A stretch of 64,000 bases of DNA from Deltaproteobacteria bacterium (GTDB lineage: Bacteria > Myxococcota_A > UBA9160 > UBA4427). Location of the stretch: positions 62,001-126,000 of the forward strand of contig JAJDAO010000021.1 in NCBI GenBank assembly GCA_029261835.1, given 5' to 3'. The position numbers and the translations under genes were made by a program. This document shows positions 54,676 to 64,000 of this stretch, piece after piece; the stretch's first letter is position 1; every line of letters begins with the position of its first letter. Below the pieces are notes generated by a model that saw only the letters and a list, made by a program, of their open reading frames with translations, was not told the DNA's origin and did no database searches.

Positions 54676-56556
54676 CTACCCGCGCCGCAGCTCGAGCTGG
54701 GACAGGTCGCGTGTCGCGCCGCGGTCGGCGCTGCTCACCATCATTGCATACGCCTGTAGAGCGCTTGACACGGTGCGCTGCCGATCGATCGGCTTCCAAG
54801 CCTGCTCGCCTCGCTCGTTCATCGCTTGGTGGCGCCGCGCGAGCTCGTCGTCCGCCACCAACAGCTCGATCGTTCGACCGGGGATATCGATGCGAATGTG
54901 ATCCCCCTCCTCCACCAACGCGATGGCACCGCCCTGTGCAGCCTCCGGTGATACGTGACCGACCGAGAGCCCGGATGTACCACCGCTGAAGCGGCCATCC
55001 GTGACGAGTGCACAGACCGCCCCCAGCTTCTTGGACTGCATGAAGCTCGTGGGATAGAGCATCTCCTGCATGCCCGGGCCACCCTTCGGGCCCTCGTAGC
55101 GGATGAGCACCACATCGCCCGCCTGAATTCGGTCGGCCAGAATCGCATCACAAGCGGCTTCCTGCGACTCGAAGACACGGGCGGGCCCCTCGAAGGTCCA
55201 TATCGATTCGTCTACGCCCGCCGTCTTCACGATGCCGCCATCACCGGCGATGTTGCCGCGCAGGACGGCCAGGCCGCCGTCTCGGCTATAGGCGTACTCC
55301 ACCTCTCGAATGCAGCCCTTCTCGACGTCGTCGTCCGGCTCGCTGAAATACTTGTCCTGGGAAAATGCCCGCGTCGTGCGCACGCCGCCCGGCGCTGCCA
55401 GCGCACGCTTGCCGGCCGCTTCGCTCGCCGTGTCTCGCCGAATATCCTCCCGCTCAATGGCATCTGCCAGACGCTTGCTGTGTACGGTGGAGACATCTCC
55501 GTTGATCCTGCCGGCACGCTCCAGCGAGCCGAGAATCGTGAAGATACCGCCTGCGTGAGCGACATCTTCGACGTGATAGCTCGACGAGGGCGCGACCTTG
55601 CAGATGCAGGGCGTGCAGCGCGAGATGCGATCGATATCAGCCATGCCGAAATCGACTCCCGCCTCCTGGGCAACGGCGAGCAGGTGGAGCACAGTGTTGG
55701 TCGAGCCACCCATCGCCACATCGAGCGTCATGGCGTTCTCAAACGCCTCGTAGCTGGCGATGCTGCGCGGCAGGACCGAGTCGTCTCCCTCGAGGTAGTG
55801 ACGCTGGCTGATCTCGACGATGCGCTTCGCAGCCCGCTCGAAGAGATCCCAGCGCAGGGCATGTGTGGCGAGCAACGTGCCGTTGCCCGGCAGCGCCAGC
55901 CCGAGCGCCTCGGCGAGGCAGTTCATGCTATTGGCGGTGAACATGCCCGAGCACGAGCCGCAGGTCGGGCATGCAGAACGCTCGATGCTGTCGAGCGTCT
56001 CGTCGTCGACATCTTCGTTGCCCGCCTGAACCATCACATCGATCAGATCGATCTTCTCGGAGAGCGGATTCCCGTGGCGATCGCGCGTCCCGACGGCCTT
56101 GCCCGCCTCCATCGGCCCGCCGGAGACGAAGACCACCGGCACGTTCAATCGCATGGCTGCCATCAGCATGCCTGGCGTAATCTTGTCGCAATTGGAAATG
56201 CAGATCAGCGCATCGGCCACGTGCGCGTTCACCATGTACTCGACGCTGTCGGCGATCAGGTCGCGGCTCGGCAATGAATAGAGCATGCCGGCGTGACCCA
56301 TGGCGATGCCGTCGTCGATGGCGATGGTATTGAACTCGAGCCCCACACCGCCGGCGCCGTCGATCACTTCCTTCACCCGCTGACCGATTTCGTGCAGATG
56401 CACGTGCCCGGGTACGAATTGCGTGAAGCTATTGGCAATGGCGATGATCGGCTTGTCGAAATCGGCATCCTTCAGGCCGTTCGCTCGCCAGAGCGCGCGT
56501 GCGCCCGCCATGTTCCGTCCGTGTGTCGTCGTTCGACTGCGATATCCCTTGCTCAT
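54676..56556 (-). CDS. ilvD: dihydroxy-acid dehydratase
   Basis: 626 residues. Converts dihydroxy acids to branched-chain 2-oxo acids (isoleucine/valine pathway). Fe-S and Mg ligands: [12 protein letters not shown] (about residues 121-132), [14 protein letters not shown] with EALGLALPG, and C-terminal [20 protein letters not shown]. Start [15 protein letters not shown] is canonical. No other ilv gene nearby. Confidence 0.96.
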   Translation of the reverse strand: MSKGYRSRTTTHGRNMAGARALWRANGLKDADFDKPIIAIANSFTQFVPGHVHLHEIGQRVKEVIDGAGGVGLEFNTIAIDDGIAMGHAGMLYSLPSRDLIADSVEYMVNAHVADALICISNCDKITPGMLMAAMRLNVPVVFVSGGPMEAGKAVGTRDRHGNPLSEKIDLIDVMVQAGNEDVDDETLDSIERSACPTCGSCSGMFTANSMNCLAEALGLALPGNGTLLATHALRWDLFERAAKRIVEISQRHYLEGDDSVLPRSIASYEAFENAMTLDVAMGGSTNTVLHLLAVAQEAGVDFGMADIDRISRCTPCICKVAPSSSYHVEDVAHAGGIFTILGSLERAGRINGDVSTVHSKRLADAIEREDIRRDTASEAAGKRALAAPGGVRTTRAFSQDKYFSEPDDDVEKGCIREVEYAYSRDGGLAVLRGNIAGDGGIVKTAGVDESIWTFEGPARVFESQEAACDAILADRIQAGDVVLIRYEGPKGGPGMQEMLYPTSFMQSKKLGAVCALVTDGRFSGGTSGLSVGHVSPEAAQGGAIALVEEGDHIRIDIPGRTIELLVADDELARRHQAMNERGEQAWKPIDRQRTVSSALQAYAMMVSSADRGATRDLSQLELRRG

Positions 56557-56616
56557 GCTCTCACTCTAGCAGCCCGCCGCGCGAGCAGCGCCTCGCCGCG
56601 CGCCGAGCCGCGGCTG

Positions 56617-57297
56617 TCAACCGCCCATACCCGAACGCAGTTGCTCAAGCACGGCGCATCGCAACGCTCGTTTGGTGTTCCGGTGAGCGGGCCCGTCCAG
56701 CGTCGCGCCCAGAGCCGAGGCACGCCGGATGGTCTCATCTTGCACGGCCTCGGGCTCCACCACGCAGTCGAGGAAGCCGGCATCGAGCGCCTGTCGAGGC
56801 GGGTAGATCTCGGCGCCCGAGGTCGCCCGGTAGAGGTGCCGCTTCGAGAGCCGTTCGCGCGCCAGATCCAGCGCGAACTGCGGCAGCGTCATGCCGATCG
56901 CCACCTCGTTGAGTCCGATCTTGAACGCACCATCGGCACCGATGCGCTCGTCAGCCGTGAGCAGCAGGACCGCGCCCATCGCCAGCGCATGTCCTGTCAC
57001 GCCGAGCACCACCGGCGACGGCCACTCGAACAGGCGGATCGCCAGCTCGGCGCCCTTGCGCACGAGACCCGCGACCTCCTCGGGCCCCTGACGCATGACG
57101 GAGAGATCGAAACCGGCCGAGAAGCGCCCGGGGCGACCCACCAGCGCGACTGCCCCAGCCTCGTCCTTGGCCGCGCGGTCGAGTGCGGCATGGCTGGCGT
57201 CGAGCAGCGCGTGCGACAGGGCGTTGGCCTTCCCGTCGTCGAGGCGAATCAGGGCCACCGCATCCTTGAAGGTGTATTGAACGAGTTCGGCGGACAT
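56617..57297 (-). CDS. enoyl-CoA hydratase/isomerase family protein
   Basis: 226 residues, a short crotonase. VALIRLDDGKANALSHALLD start, oxyanion motif GRPGRFSAGFDLSVM, second loop VTGHALAMGAVLLLTADERI; the usual catalytic Glu positions read NEVAIGMTLP, so hydration chemistry is possible but not assured. It belongs to the DGKANAL crotonase subgroup whose role is poorly known. 60 bases separate it from ilvD, same strand. Confidence 0.85.
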   Translation of the reverse strand: MSAELVQYTFKDAVALIRLDDGKANALSHALLDASHAALDRAAKDEAGAVALVGRPGRFSAGFDLSVMRQGPEEVAGLVRKGAELAIRLFEWPSPVVLGVTGHALAMGAVLLLTADERIGADGAFKIGLNEVAIGMTLPQFALDLARERLSKRHLYRATSGAEIYPPRQALDAGFLDCVVEPEAVQDETIRRASALGATLDGPAHRNTKRALRCAVLEQLRSGMGG

Positions 57298-57614
57298 TAC
57301 TCTCCTCCCCTCACTGGGGGGGCGAGCATATCAGCTGAGCCGTCTTCGGGCGGCCCCGGGCCGACGACGGCGCGCGACTGGCGACGCCGGCTTCTTGGCA
57401 ACTCATGTCGGGCGCACTGGCGCAACCACTTCGGCCGGACGCAGCCGCGACGAGCGTCACCCTCGGGAACCGGCCAAGACCTGAGACGATCGGCCGCGGC
57501 GCTTCTTGATGCGCGGTCCTTCCCGGCTTCGGCCGGACCCATATCCCCGCCGCCGCGGACAGCCGGCGCTTCGCGCTGTAAGATGGGAGCCAAGACAAAG
57601 CACGAGGAGGTTCT
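57298..57614. other. 317-base divergent intergenic region
   Basis: Lies between the divergent crotonase and aldolase genes. No credible gene. It must hold both promoters; the plus side ends with a GAGGAGG ribosome-binding site for the aldolase. No clear promoter pair or operator seen. Confidence 0.45.
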
Positions 57615-58889
57615 GTGTCTTCCAACTTCGACAAGTCCCTAGAGATTGGGCGCCCGCCCAATATCAAGCGCCTCTTTCCCAATTCGAGGGCGCTGATCGT
57701 CAGCGGGAAGGTGATCGACCGGGCGCTGATCGCCAAGGGGCGGGCGATGACGATCGCGGCGAGCTGCCGCAACCACCTCGTGATCCGCGGCGCCCTGCAG
57801 GCCGCGCAGCGGGCAAACGCCGCGATCCTGATCGAGATCGCCAAGTCTGAAGGCGGGACCGACGCCTACTGCGCCGTCAACTACTGGAACCTCGCGCGGC
57901 AGGTCGACGCCCTCTGCAACGAGCTCGACATCCAGATACCGGTCGCGATCCACGCGGACCACTACGGCATAAAGGGGCCGGAAGACGTCGAGCGCGCCAG
58001 GACCGAGATTCCAACGCTCATCGACGCCGGCATGACATCGGTCGCCATCGACGCCTCGCATCTTCCGGACGACGAGAATCTGCTGGCGAGCCTGGAGCTG
58101 GCTCGATTGGTGCCAGGCTGGGCCAGCCTCGAGACCGAGGTCGGCGAAATCAAGGGGACGGAAGGGCTCTCCACGGCGGAGGAGGCGGTCTTCTTGATCC
58201 GCGGCTTGAACGCGCACGACATCTTCCCCACCTGGATCGCCCTCAACAACGGCACGACCCATGGTCTGGAGGCGAGCGACCAGGGTATTCAGCTGGCGCT
58301 GACGAAGGAGATCCATCAGGCGGTCGCGCCCTACGGTCTCTCTGGAGCCCAGCACGGCGCATCGGGCAACAACTCCGAGCGTCTACGCCAGATCGCCTCG
58401 GAGACGAGTACGACCAAGGCCAACGTGGCCACCGCCCTGCAGATGATCTCCTGGGGCCTGGAGGTCAACGACTATGGCAATGCGATCCAGGACGAGAACG
58501 GCAGCTTCGTCAAGCTCACGGGAGAGGGCATGAGCGACGCGCTCTGGGCCGAGCTGGTCGCCAGCGCGGATGAGAAGGGCCTGAAGGGCGGCAACTACAA
58601 GAAGCTCAATCTGCCGTTCGAGAACAAGATCCTGGCGCAGCCGCGGGAGATTCGCGAGAGGATGGCGCGCCGCGTCGAGGACTTCGTATACGGCTTGTTG
58701 ACCGAGGTATTTGGCGCGCACGACACCGCACCGCTGGCGATCGATGCCATCCTCGACGCCGGCTCGCATGACCTCGGCGACAGGGCGACCCGCAGCGAAG
58801 ACCCCAGCGAGTGGACCGAAGAGAAGATCCGCGTCGCGGCGTCCAAGATCGACTCCGACAAGGGGCCCGAGGGCGATTTCGAAGATTGA
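57615..58889 (+). CDS. class II aldolase of the fructose-bisphosphate aldolase family
   Basis: 424 residues. Zinc site AIHADHYGIKGPED (the HxDHY form), NNGTTHG, and QHGASGNNSERL (active region) define a class II aldolase; LIEIAKSEGGTDAY replaces the usual QVSEGG. It is about 70 residues longer than typical FbaA, with a C-terminal helical extension (ARRVEDFVYGLLTEVFGAHD onward). GTG start after GAGGAGG. Likely glycolytic/gluconeogenic; a different sugar-phosphate substrate is possible. Confidence 0.83.
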   Translation: MSSNFDKSLEIGRPPNIKRLFPNSRALIVSGKVIDRALIAKGRAMTIAASCRNHLVIRGALQAAQRANAAILIEIAKSEGGTDAYCAVNYWNLARQVDALCNELDIQIPVAIHADHYGIKGPEDVERARTEIPTLIDAGMTSVAIDASHLPDDENLLASLELARLVPGWASLETEVGEIKGTEGLSTAEEAVFLIRGLNAHDIFPTWIALNNGTTHGLEASDQGIQLALTKEIHQAVAPYGLSGAQHGASGNNSERLRQIASETSTTKANVATALQMISWGLEVNDYGNAIQDENGSFVKLTGEGMSDALWAELVASADEKGLKGGNYKKLNLPFENKILAQPREIRERMARRVEDFVYGLLTEVFGAHDTAPLAIDAILDAGSHDLGDRATRSEDPSEWTEEKIRVAASKIDSDKGPEGDFED

Positions 58890-58992
58890 CGCGCCGGGCT
58901 GGCCTCTCATCTGCTGCCACCGCCTCCTGGAAGCCCACAGCCGGTAGACCGGCAGTGGGCTTCGGACGGCAAGCTCTGCGAGGACGCGAGAA

Positions 58993-61272
58993 ATGCTCAG
59001 GCGGATCGGACTCGGCGCACTGGTGATCGCGGGCTTCGCCCTCGCAGTCATCTACTGGCTCGGAAGCGGCGGGGCCGGCTCGCACTGGGGCGCGGGTACG
59101 CCGAGCGCAGCCGCGCTGAGCAGTGCAGTCGTGTCCAGCCGTGCCGACTCCCGAGACCAGGCCGCAAGCGAGATCGGAGCCGAGCGGCCGAAACAGATTC
59201 TCTTCGGAGATCTGCACGTACACAGCACATTCAGCCTGGACGCATTCATGATGGCGCTGCCGACCGGCGGCGGTGAGGGCGTGCACCCCGTCTCGGACGC
59301 CTGCGACTTCGCCCGCCACTGCTCATCGCTCGACTTCTGGTCCATCAACGATCACGCCATCAGCCTGACACCGCAGTCGTGGCAGGAGACCGTCGCGGCC
59401 ATCCGCCAGTGCAACGAGATCGCCGGCGATCCGGAGAACCCGGACGTGACCGCCTTTCTCGGCTGGGAATGGACACAGATGGGCACGAACCCGGACAACC
59501 ACTACGGTCACAAGAACGTCGTCCTGCGCGGCCTCGACGACGACGAGATCCCGACGCGTCCGATCGCGGCCCGCCCTCCGGCCGACGCCTGGGATCGCCA
59601 GAGCGGAGCGTTGATGCCCGGGCCCTTCATGCTCGGCGCACTTGCACTGGCCCGGCCGAGCCAGGACACCTTCGATCTGGTGCACTACTTCAGCCGCATG
59701 GTGGATGTCCCCGACTGCCCGGACGGTGTGTCGGTGCGCGAGCTTCCCGAAGATTGCCGAGAATCCACGCGGGCCCCATCCGGGCTCTTCGCCAAGCTCG
59801 ACGACTGGGGCTTCGACTCGATCGTGATTCCGCACGGCACCACCTGGGGCTTCTACACGCCCCAGGGCTCGGCATGGGACAAGCAGCTTCGCGCCGACCA
59901 GCACGATCCGGAGCGACAGGGCTTGATCGAGATCTACTCCGGCCATGGCAACAGCGAGGAGTACCGCGACTGGCGCGAGGTCGTGATCGCGGCGGACGGC
60001 TCGCGCTCGTGCCCGGAGCCACGCGATGACTTCCTCGCCTCGTGCTGGCGGGCAGGCGAGATCGTCGGCCAGCGCTGCCGGGAGGCGGGTCAGCTCGAAG
60101 GAGAGTGCCAGCGACGCAGCGAGCAGGCGCGCCAGCACTATGTCGATGCCGATATCTTCGGCCACCTCACGCTGCCCGGAACGCAGGCGGCGGAATGGCT
60201 CGACTCCGGTCAGTGTCGGGACTGCTTCCAGCCGGCGTTCAACTACCGCCCGAAGAGCTCTGTGCAGTACATCATGGCGCTTCGTCGCTTCGACACGCCC
60301 GGCGCGCCGGAGCGCTTCGACTTCGGCTTCATGGCCTCGAGTGACAACCACATGGCACGTCCCGGCACCGGCTACAAGGAAAGCGGACGTGTCTACCACA
60401 CCGACAGCCGCCTCACCGGTGCGGGCAGTCGCGTGCTGGCCGGTGTCGTCCCCGTGGACACGCCTGCCGCCGAAGCGCGATCGATCCCCTTCGATCCGAA
60501 GCGTGGCGGGGCCTTCTTCAGCCTACGCGAGTCCGAACGCGCTTCGTCCTTCTTCCTGACGGGCGGCCTGATCGGTGTGCATGCGGCGGGACGCAGCCGA
60601 GACGCGATCTGGCAGGCGCTCGAAAGCAAGGAGGTCTACGGAACCAGCGGCCCCCGCATCCTGCTGTGGTTCGATCTGCTCAATCCAGTGGGCTCGAGCG
60701 GCAAGACCGTCGCGATGGGCGGCCACAGCCGGCTCGCCGACGCGCCCATCTTCCAAGTCCGCGCGGTCGGATCACTCGAGCAGCAGCCGGGCTGCCCGGA
60801 GACGTCGCTGGAGGCGCTCGGGCCCGAGGGTGTCGAGCGACTCTGCCGAGGCGAATGCTACAGCCCCACCGATCGGCGACGTCAGATCAGCCGCATCGAG
60901 GTGGTACGCATTCGACCTCAGACGCGAGCCGACGAGCCCATCGACCCGCTCATCGAAGACGCCTGGCGCGTCTTCGATTGCGACCCGGATCCAGCGGGCT
61001 GCGCCGTGAGCTTTAGCGATCCCGACTTCCCGGCCTCGCAGCGAGACGTCCTCTACTATGCGCGCGCGATCGAAACGGCGAGCCCGGCGGTCAACGCTGA
61101 CCTGCTGCGCTGCGACAAGGACGAGGCCGGGCGTTGCACGGCTGTTCACGGCTGCTTCGAGGACACAGCGAGATCCGACGACTGCCTGGCGGAGACCGAG
61201 CAACGAGCCTGGTCATCGCCGATCTTCCTCGAGTGGAGCGACGGCACTCGCTCGCTGTCGCAGGCCCGATAG
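58993..61272 (+). CDS. DUF3604 protein, exported, PHP-like metallohydrolase fold
   Basis: 759 residues. N-terminal membrane anchor or signal (RIGLGALVIAGFALAVIYWL). DUF3604 begins with LFGDLHVHSTFSLDAF, a PHP-type metal motif; DFWSINDHAISL, FLGWEWTQMGTNPDNHYGHK, VIPHGTTWGFY and FGFMASSDNHMARPGTG supply further metal ligands. Cys pairs in the second half (CRDC) could form disulfides. Likely periplasmic. Convergent with a second DUF3604 gene. Confidence 0.85.
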   Translation: MLRRIGLGALVIAGFALAVIYWLGSGGAGSHWGAGTPSAAALSSAVVSSRADSRDQAASEIGAERPKQILFGDLHVHSTFSLDAFMMALPTGGGEGVHPVSDACDFARHCSSLDFWSINDHAISLTPQSWQETVAAIRQCNEIAGDPENPDVTAFLGWEWTQMGTNPDNHYGHKNVVLRGLDDDEIPTRPIAARPPADAWDRQSGALMPGPFMLGALALARPSQDTFDLVHYFSRMVDVPDCPDGVSVRELPEDCRESTRAPSGLFAKLDDWGFDSIVIPHGTTWGFYTPQGSAWDKQLRADQHDPERQGLIEIYSGHGNSEEYRDWREVVIAADGSRSCPEPRDDFLASCWRAGEIVGQRCREAGQLEGECQRRSEQARQHYVDADIFGHLTLPGTQAAEWLDSGQCRDCFQPAFNYRPKSSVQYIMALRRFDTPGAPERFDFGFMASSDNHMARPGTGYKESGRVYHTDSRLTGAGSRVLAGVVPVDTPAAEARSIPFDPKRGGAFFSLRESERASSFFLTGGLIGVHAAGRSRDAIWQALESKEVYGTSGPRILLWFDLLNPVGSSGKTVAMGGHSRLADAPIFQVRAVGSLEQQPGCPETSLEALGPEGVERLCRGECYSPTDRRRQISRIEVVRIRPQTRADEPIDPLIEDAWRVFDCDPDPAGCAVSFSDPDFPASQRDVLYYARAIETASPAVNADLLRCDKDEAGRCTAVHGCFEDTARSDDCLAETEQRAWSSPIFLEWSDGTRSLSQAR

Positions 61273-61315
61273 GGGCACTGAGAAGACGAGGCGGCGCGGG
61301 CGGGCGCCGTGCCGC

Positions 61316-63253
61316 TCAGTGCTCCGCGGGGCGATACCAGATCGGTGAGGTCCAGACGCGCTCCTGGATCGTGCGCCGGTGTTCCGGGGCGCAGCACGGC
61401 TCGAGCCCGGGCGTGATGGTCGCCGCATCATCGCACTTCACACCCGAGGCCAGGCACAGCTTCTGGCTCCAGCGACAAGTCGGGTTCTCGACCACGCGAG
61501 CATAGTAGAAGGCGCGCTGAGCCGGATCGAAGTGGGGGTCACGCCAGACGCTGCAGAGTTGACCGGCGCCGTCACCGTGTGTCTGGCAAGTATCGGGATC
61601 GACGCTTGCCCCGTTCGCCGCATCCCCTGCCACGTCGTAGACCCGCTCGTGTGTCGCCGTGCCGTCGAGCCAACCCTTGATGATCTGGATGCGCTGAAGC
61701 GCCGTGCCCGGGCTCTGCGCCGTGCCCGCGTCGGCCAATGCGGAGACCACGAAGGTCGGAGCGCTCTGCACGCCGGATCGGTTCGCCCTCGGCGGCAGAT
61801 CGGAGCCCATCGGAACCCCGTCCTCGTACCCGCGCTGTGGCCACGCCGGATCTGCGCACAAATCAGCCGGATAGTCCCAGCCGCCGAAGAGACGCACGAC
61901 GATGCGCGGGCCGCTCGTACCATATGCCTCGCGACGCTTCATGGCGGCGAAGAGCGCGCTGCGGGAGTTCTCCTCGGCCCAGAGCACGGCCAGGCCACCC
62001 GGGTTGAAGTCGATCGCGTCGGGCAGGCCCTGCGGAAGGTCATCGCCCGGCGGCGTCCCGGCACCGCCGTGGCCGGGATAGGCCGCCTCTTCGGCCACCA
62101 GACCCGGTGTGCCCAGGTGGGTGTCCGTACTGCTGATGAGCCCGAACTTGAATGGATTGACGCCGAGCCGCTGCTCTTGGACGAGGCCTTCCTTGAGAAT
62201 GTTGCGTACGAATTGCCGAGCACGCGGCGGCTTGGCCGCGAATGAGACGAAGCGCCCCGTGAAGTTGTTCATCGCCAACTTCTCGAAGCTGCAGAGCTCG
62301 TCCTCACTCTCCAGACCGAGCATGCATTCGGACTCGCCCTTGTGCTGCATGATCTCCACCATCACCTCGTAGCGCGCACGCGCGCGGGCGTCGGCGGCAC
62401 TGATCGGGCTGCCGTCCGAGCGAACGGTCTGGAACATCAGCCCAGCCGAGAGATTCGAGTTGTGCGGAATCACCACGGCGTCACAGCTCTGGCCGGCGCC
62501 ACCACACTCGCGGTCCAGGCGCTGCCAGAAGTCCAGCAGATCAGGTGCGTCGATGAAGCTGATCGGAAGCGCCGGGACGACCTCGTTGGCGAAGATCACG
62601 TTGCGGTGGAAATTGTTCCCCGCGCCAGCGCCGCCCGTCCATTCGTAGCCGTGAAAGGCGGTGAAGCTACAGGCCGAGCTGCGGTCGTAGGCCTGCTCGG
62701 CCGCATCTTGGATCACCTGCCAGGGAACGCGCGCGGCTTCGAGGCAGTGCGCCGCGTCCTTGCCGCAGAAGCCGTGTCGCTCGGCCTCGCTCGCTTGCTT
62801 GTTCATCCAGAAGAACGCGATGCGGGGCCAGCGCCGATAGATACGACAGACGAGCGAGCTGTGGCCGGGCAGACCGGGCGTGCTGCAGATCCGCCGCTCA
62901 CCGAGTAGCTCCGCGTGGTCGGTGACCGCCGCGAAGTCCAGCGGACGGGCCAGCCGAACCGTTCGCAACGGGTCTCCGTCCGGCCCGTAGGGCTGAATGC
63001 CGAGCGGCTCACCGCGCGCGAAGCGATAGGCGTCGGCTGGGAGATTGCGTGTATCCATCGTGCTGGCGTCGAGGGAGAGAGCCGTGTGGACGTGAAGATC
63101 GCCGAAGAAGGGACGCCGGAGCGTGTCACGCGCCGCGCAGGGCTCGCGCGCCACCCGCCCTTCCCGTAGCGACTCGAGCGCCGGTGTGTCGCCGGCCAGC
63201 AGTGTGACCAGGGCGAGGACGCCGAGTACAACAATGGGGCGCTTTCGAATCAT
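61316..63253 (-). CDS. DUF3604 protein, exported (second copy)
   Basis: 645 residues. Signal peptide PIVVLGVLALVTLLAGDTPAL. FFGDLHVHTALSLDASTMD, DFAAVTDHAELLGERRICS, FHGYEWTGGAGAGNNFHRNV, VIPHNSNLSAGLMF and FGLISSTDTHLGTPGLV correspond to the metal motifs of its neighbour, at low overall identity. The conserved ends (AYGTSGPRIVVRLF, DPAQRAFYYARVVE) match too. ATG 63253 is chosen by the signal peptide; the frame opens to 63556. The pair ends 43 bases apart. Confidence 0.85.
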   Translation of the reverse strand: MIRKRPIVVLGVLALVTLLAGDTPALESLREGRVAREPCAARDTLRRPFFGDLHVHTALSLDASTMDTRNLPADAYRFARGEPLGIQPYGPDGDPLRTVRLARPLDFAAVTDHAELLGERRICSTPGLPGHSSLVCRIYRRWPRIAFFWMNKQASEAERHGFCGKDAAHCLEAARVPWQVIQDAAEQAYDRSSACSFTAFHGYEWTGGAGAGNNFHRNVIFANEVVPALPISFIDAPDLLDFWQRLDRECGGAGQSCDAVVIPHNSNLSAGLMFQTVRSDGSPISAADARARARYEVMVEIMQHKGESECMLGLESEDELCSFEKLAMNNFTGRFVSFAAKPPRARQFVRNILKEGLVQEQRLGVNPFKFGLISSTDTHLGTPGLVAEEAAYPGHGGAGTPPGDDLPQGLPDAIDFNPGGLAVLWAEENSRSALFAAMKRREAYGTSGPRIVVRLFGGWDYPADLCADPAWPQRGYEDGVPMGSDLPPRANRSGVQSAPTFVVSALADAGTAQSPGTALQRIQIIKGWLDGTATHERVYDVAGDAANGASVDPDTCQTHGDGAGQLCSVWRDPHFDPAQRAFYYARVVENPTCRWSQKLCLASGVKCDDAATITPGLEPCCAPEHRRTIQERVWTSPIWYRPAEH

Positions 63254-63450
63254 CGATCCTCCTGAACCCACCCGGCGCAGCGACGGGCGGCCTCCCCGCG
63301 CGAGGGCCCCGGATTCTACCGGTCCTGGAGACCGGCCCTGTCCGCGCGGCAGAAATCGCAGAGCCGCCTCCCCCGACGGGGAGAGGCTGGGGAGCCCGAG
63401 AGAGCCCGGCAGGCTCTTCGTGAGCGAGCTCTTTGCCAGCATGTTTTTCG

Positions 63451-63479
63451 TTGACGTCGTAAAATTTACTGCGTACACT
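63451..63479 (+). promoter_or_regulatory. strong sigma-70 promoter with palindromic operator for the TetR gene
   Basis: TTGACG (63451-63456) and TACACT (63474-63479) separated by 17 bases. GTAAAATTTAC at 63459-63469, in the spacer, is an inverted repeat around one A, a probable autorepressor site. The predicted transcription start (about 63486) is only a few bases before the ATG at 63489, so the transcript is leaderless or nearly so. Confidence 0.65.
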
Positions 63480-63488
63480 GCCGTCGAA

Positions 63489-64000
63489 ATGGGTCGAGCT
63501 GCGCTGTCAGAAGAGCAGGTCAGTCGTTTTCGCGAGCAGATCGTGACGGTCGCCACGCGTCTCTTCGCCAGCCGAGGCTACGAGGGGGTGACCATGCGCG
63601 CCCTGGCGGCCGAGCTGGGCTGCAGCCCCATGACTCCCTACCGCTACTTCCGCGACCGCGAGGCCATCTTCGCCGCAGCGCGAACCGCCGCCTACGATGA
63701 CTTCAGCAGCGCCCAGCGAACATCCGCCTCGGCACAGGCGACGCCAGCCGAGCGGCTCCTCGCGCTCGGCCGTGCCTACGTGCGCTTTGCCTTGGAGCAT
63801 CCTCACGCCTACCGGCTGATGTTCGGGCTCGGGCAGCCCGACCCCGACGGCTTCCCCGATCTGCGCCTGGCGGAGCTCGGTGCCTGGTCACTCCTTCGCC
63901 GGACCATTGGCGAAGCGGTCTCGGCGGGCGCACTGCGGGGAGATCCCGCGGTGCTCGCCCACATCTTCTGGGCCGGTGTTCACGGACTCGTGTCACTCTA
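63489..64000 (+). CDS. TetR/AcrR family regulator (partial, runs off the right edge)
   Basis: At least 170 residues. HTH: REQIVTVATRLFASRGYEGV, MRALAAELGCSPMTPYRYF, RDREAIFAAARTAAYDDF; then AERLLALGRAYVRFALEHPH and a YRLMFGLGQPDPD block typical of the WHG/TetR_C C-terminal domain. ATG 63489 begins MGRAALSEEQ. Divergent from the second DUF3604 gene; the C-terminus is beyond the window. Confidence 0.88.
   Translation, partial: MGRAALSEEQVSRFREQIVTVATRLFASRGYEGVTMRALAAELGCSPMTPYRYFRDREAIFAAARTAAYDDFSSAQRTSASAQATPAERLLALGRAYVRFALEHPHAYRLMFGLGQPDPDGFPDLRLAELGAWSLLRRTIGEAVSAGALRGDPAVLAHIFWAGVHGLVSL

Noticed and set aside
54955..56277. 440-codon plus-strand frame
   Set aside because: Antisense to ilvD, which is unambiguous.
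59323..60399. 358-codon minus-strand frame
   Set aside because: Antisense shadow of the first DUF3604 gene; no family features.

Overview
The window is GC-rich, densely coded bacterial chromosome. Gene order (maf-yggS-proC-divIVA-DUF167, then fmdB-folD-gcvT-gcvH), an Mla lipid-transport permease, a lipoprotein, outer-membrane-lipoprotein-sorting-like and PilZ proteins, DUF3604 proteins and many acyl-CoA enzymes suggest a Gram-negative, deltaproteobacterial/Myxococcota-like or related uncultured lineage. No 16S or other decisive marker is present, so the taxonomic call is weak. Most long reading frames opposite the genes are GC shadows.

Layout. 1-16 kb is housekeeping: partial mlaE with a lipoprotein, a Maf/PLP-protein/ProC/DivIVA run, FmdB, FolD, glycine-cleavage T and H proteins, a MerR-TPR regulator, a selenocysteine tRNA (selC), a ribosome hibernation factor, an EAL protein, UvrA, an SCP2-domain protein and a MoeB/rhodanese fusion. 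16-18.7 kb holds tRNA-Leu(CAA), tRNA-Ala(GGC), a gene-poor stretch and a degenerate kinase-receiver protein.

18.8-31.9 kb is the main discovery. Two convergent operons whose stop codons are one base apart encode a set closely resembling the actinobacterial steroid side-chain degradation genes. The plus operon has two DUF35 proteins, two Cys-less thiolase-like proteins (Ltp4/Ltp3-like) and an acyl-CoA ligase. The minus operon has a KstR-like TetR regulator, FadE29-, ChsH2-, FadE28-, ChsH1-, Ltp2- and FadA5-like proteins, a 17beta-HSD4-like SDR and a CxxxxxCxxC ferredoxin. A 14-bp palindrome matching the known KstR operator consensus TNNAACNNGTTNNA lies at the promoter end of each operon (TAGAACGTGTTCTA at 18859; TGAAACACGTTTCA at 31899). 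Together they would activate a side-chain acid, dehydrogenate and hydrate it as CoA ester, and cleave it by retro-aldol or thiolysis under one CoA-ester-responsive repressor. The P450, ring-degradation genes and importer are not in the window.

32-44 kb is mixed: a MarR/methyltransferase divergent pair, a periplasmic cyclophilin, a DUF455 ferritin-like protein, a 166-bp inverted-repeat MITE-like element sitting exactly between two genes, an ATP-grasp-like protein, an enoyl-CoA hydratase, an IS-remnant zone (37.3-39.1 kb) with an orphan gene, a sphingomyelinase-like nuclease/phosphatase-fold protein, a HAD hydrolase, archaeal-type phosphoserine aminotransferase and SMUG1.

44.5-64 kb carries a second cyclophilin, a second FadA5-like thiolase, a tyrosine-phosphatase-like lipoprotein, a DUF2797 protein, a catalytically degenerate tyrosine-recombinase-like protein, PilZ and envelope proteins, IlvD, a crotonase, a long class II aldolase, two convergent DUF3604 proteins and a partial TetR gene with a strong, apparently operator-controlled promoter.
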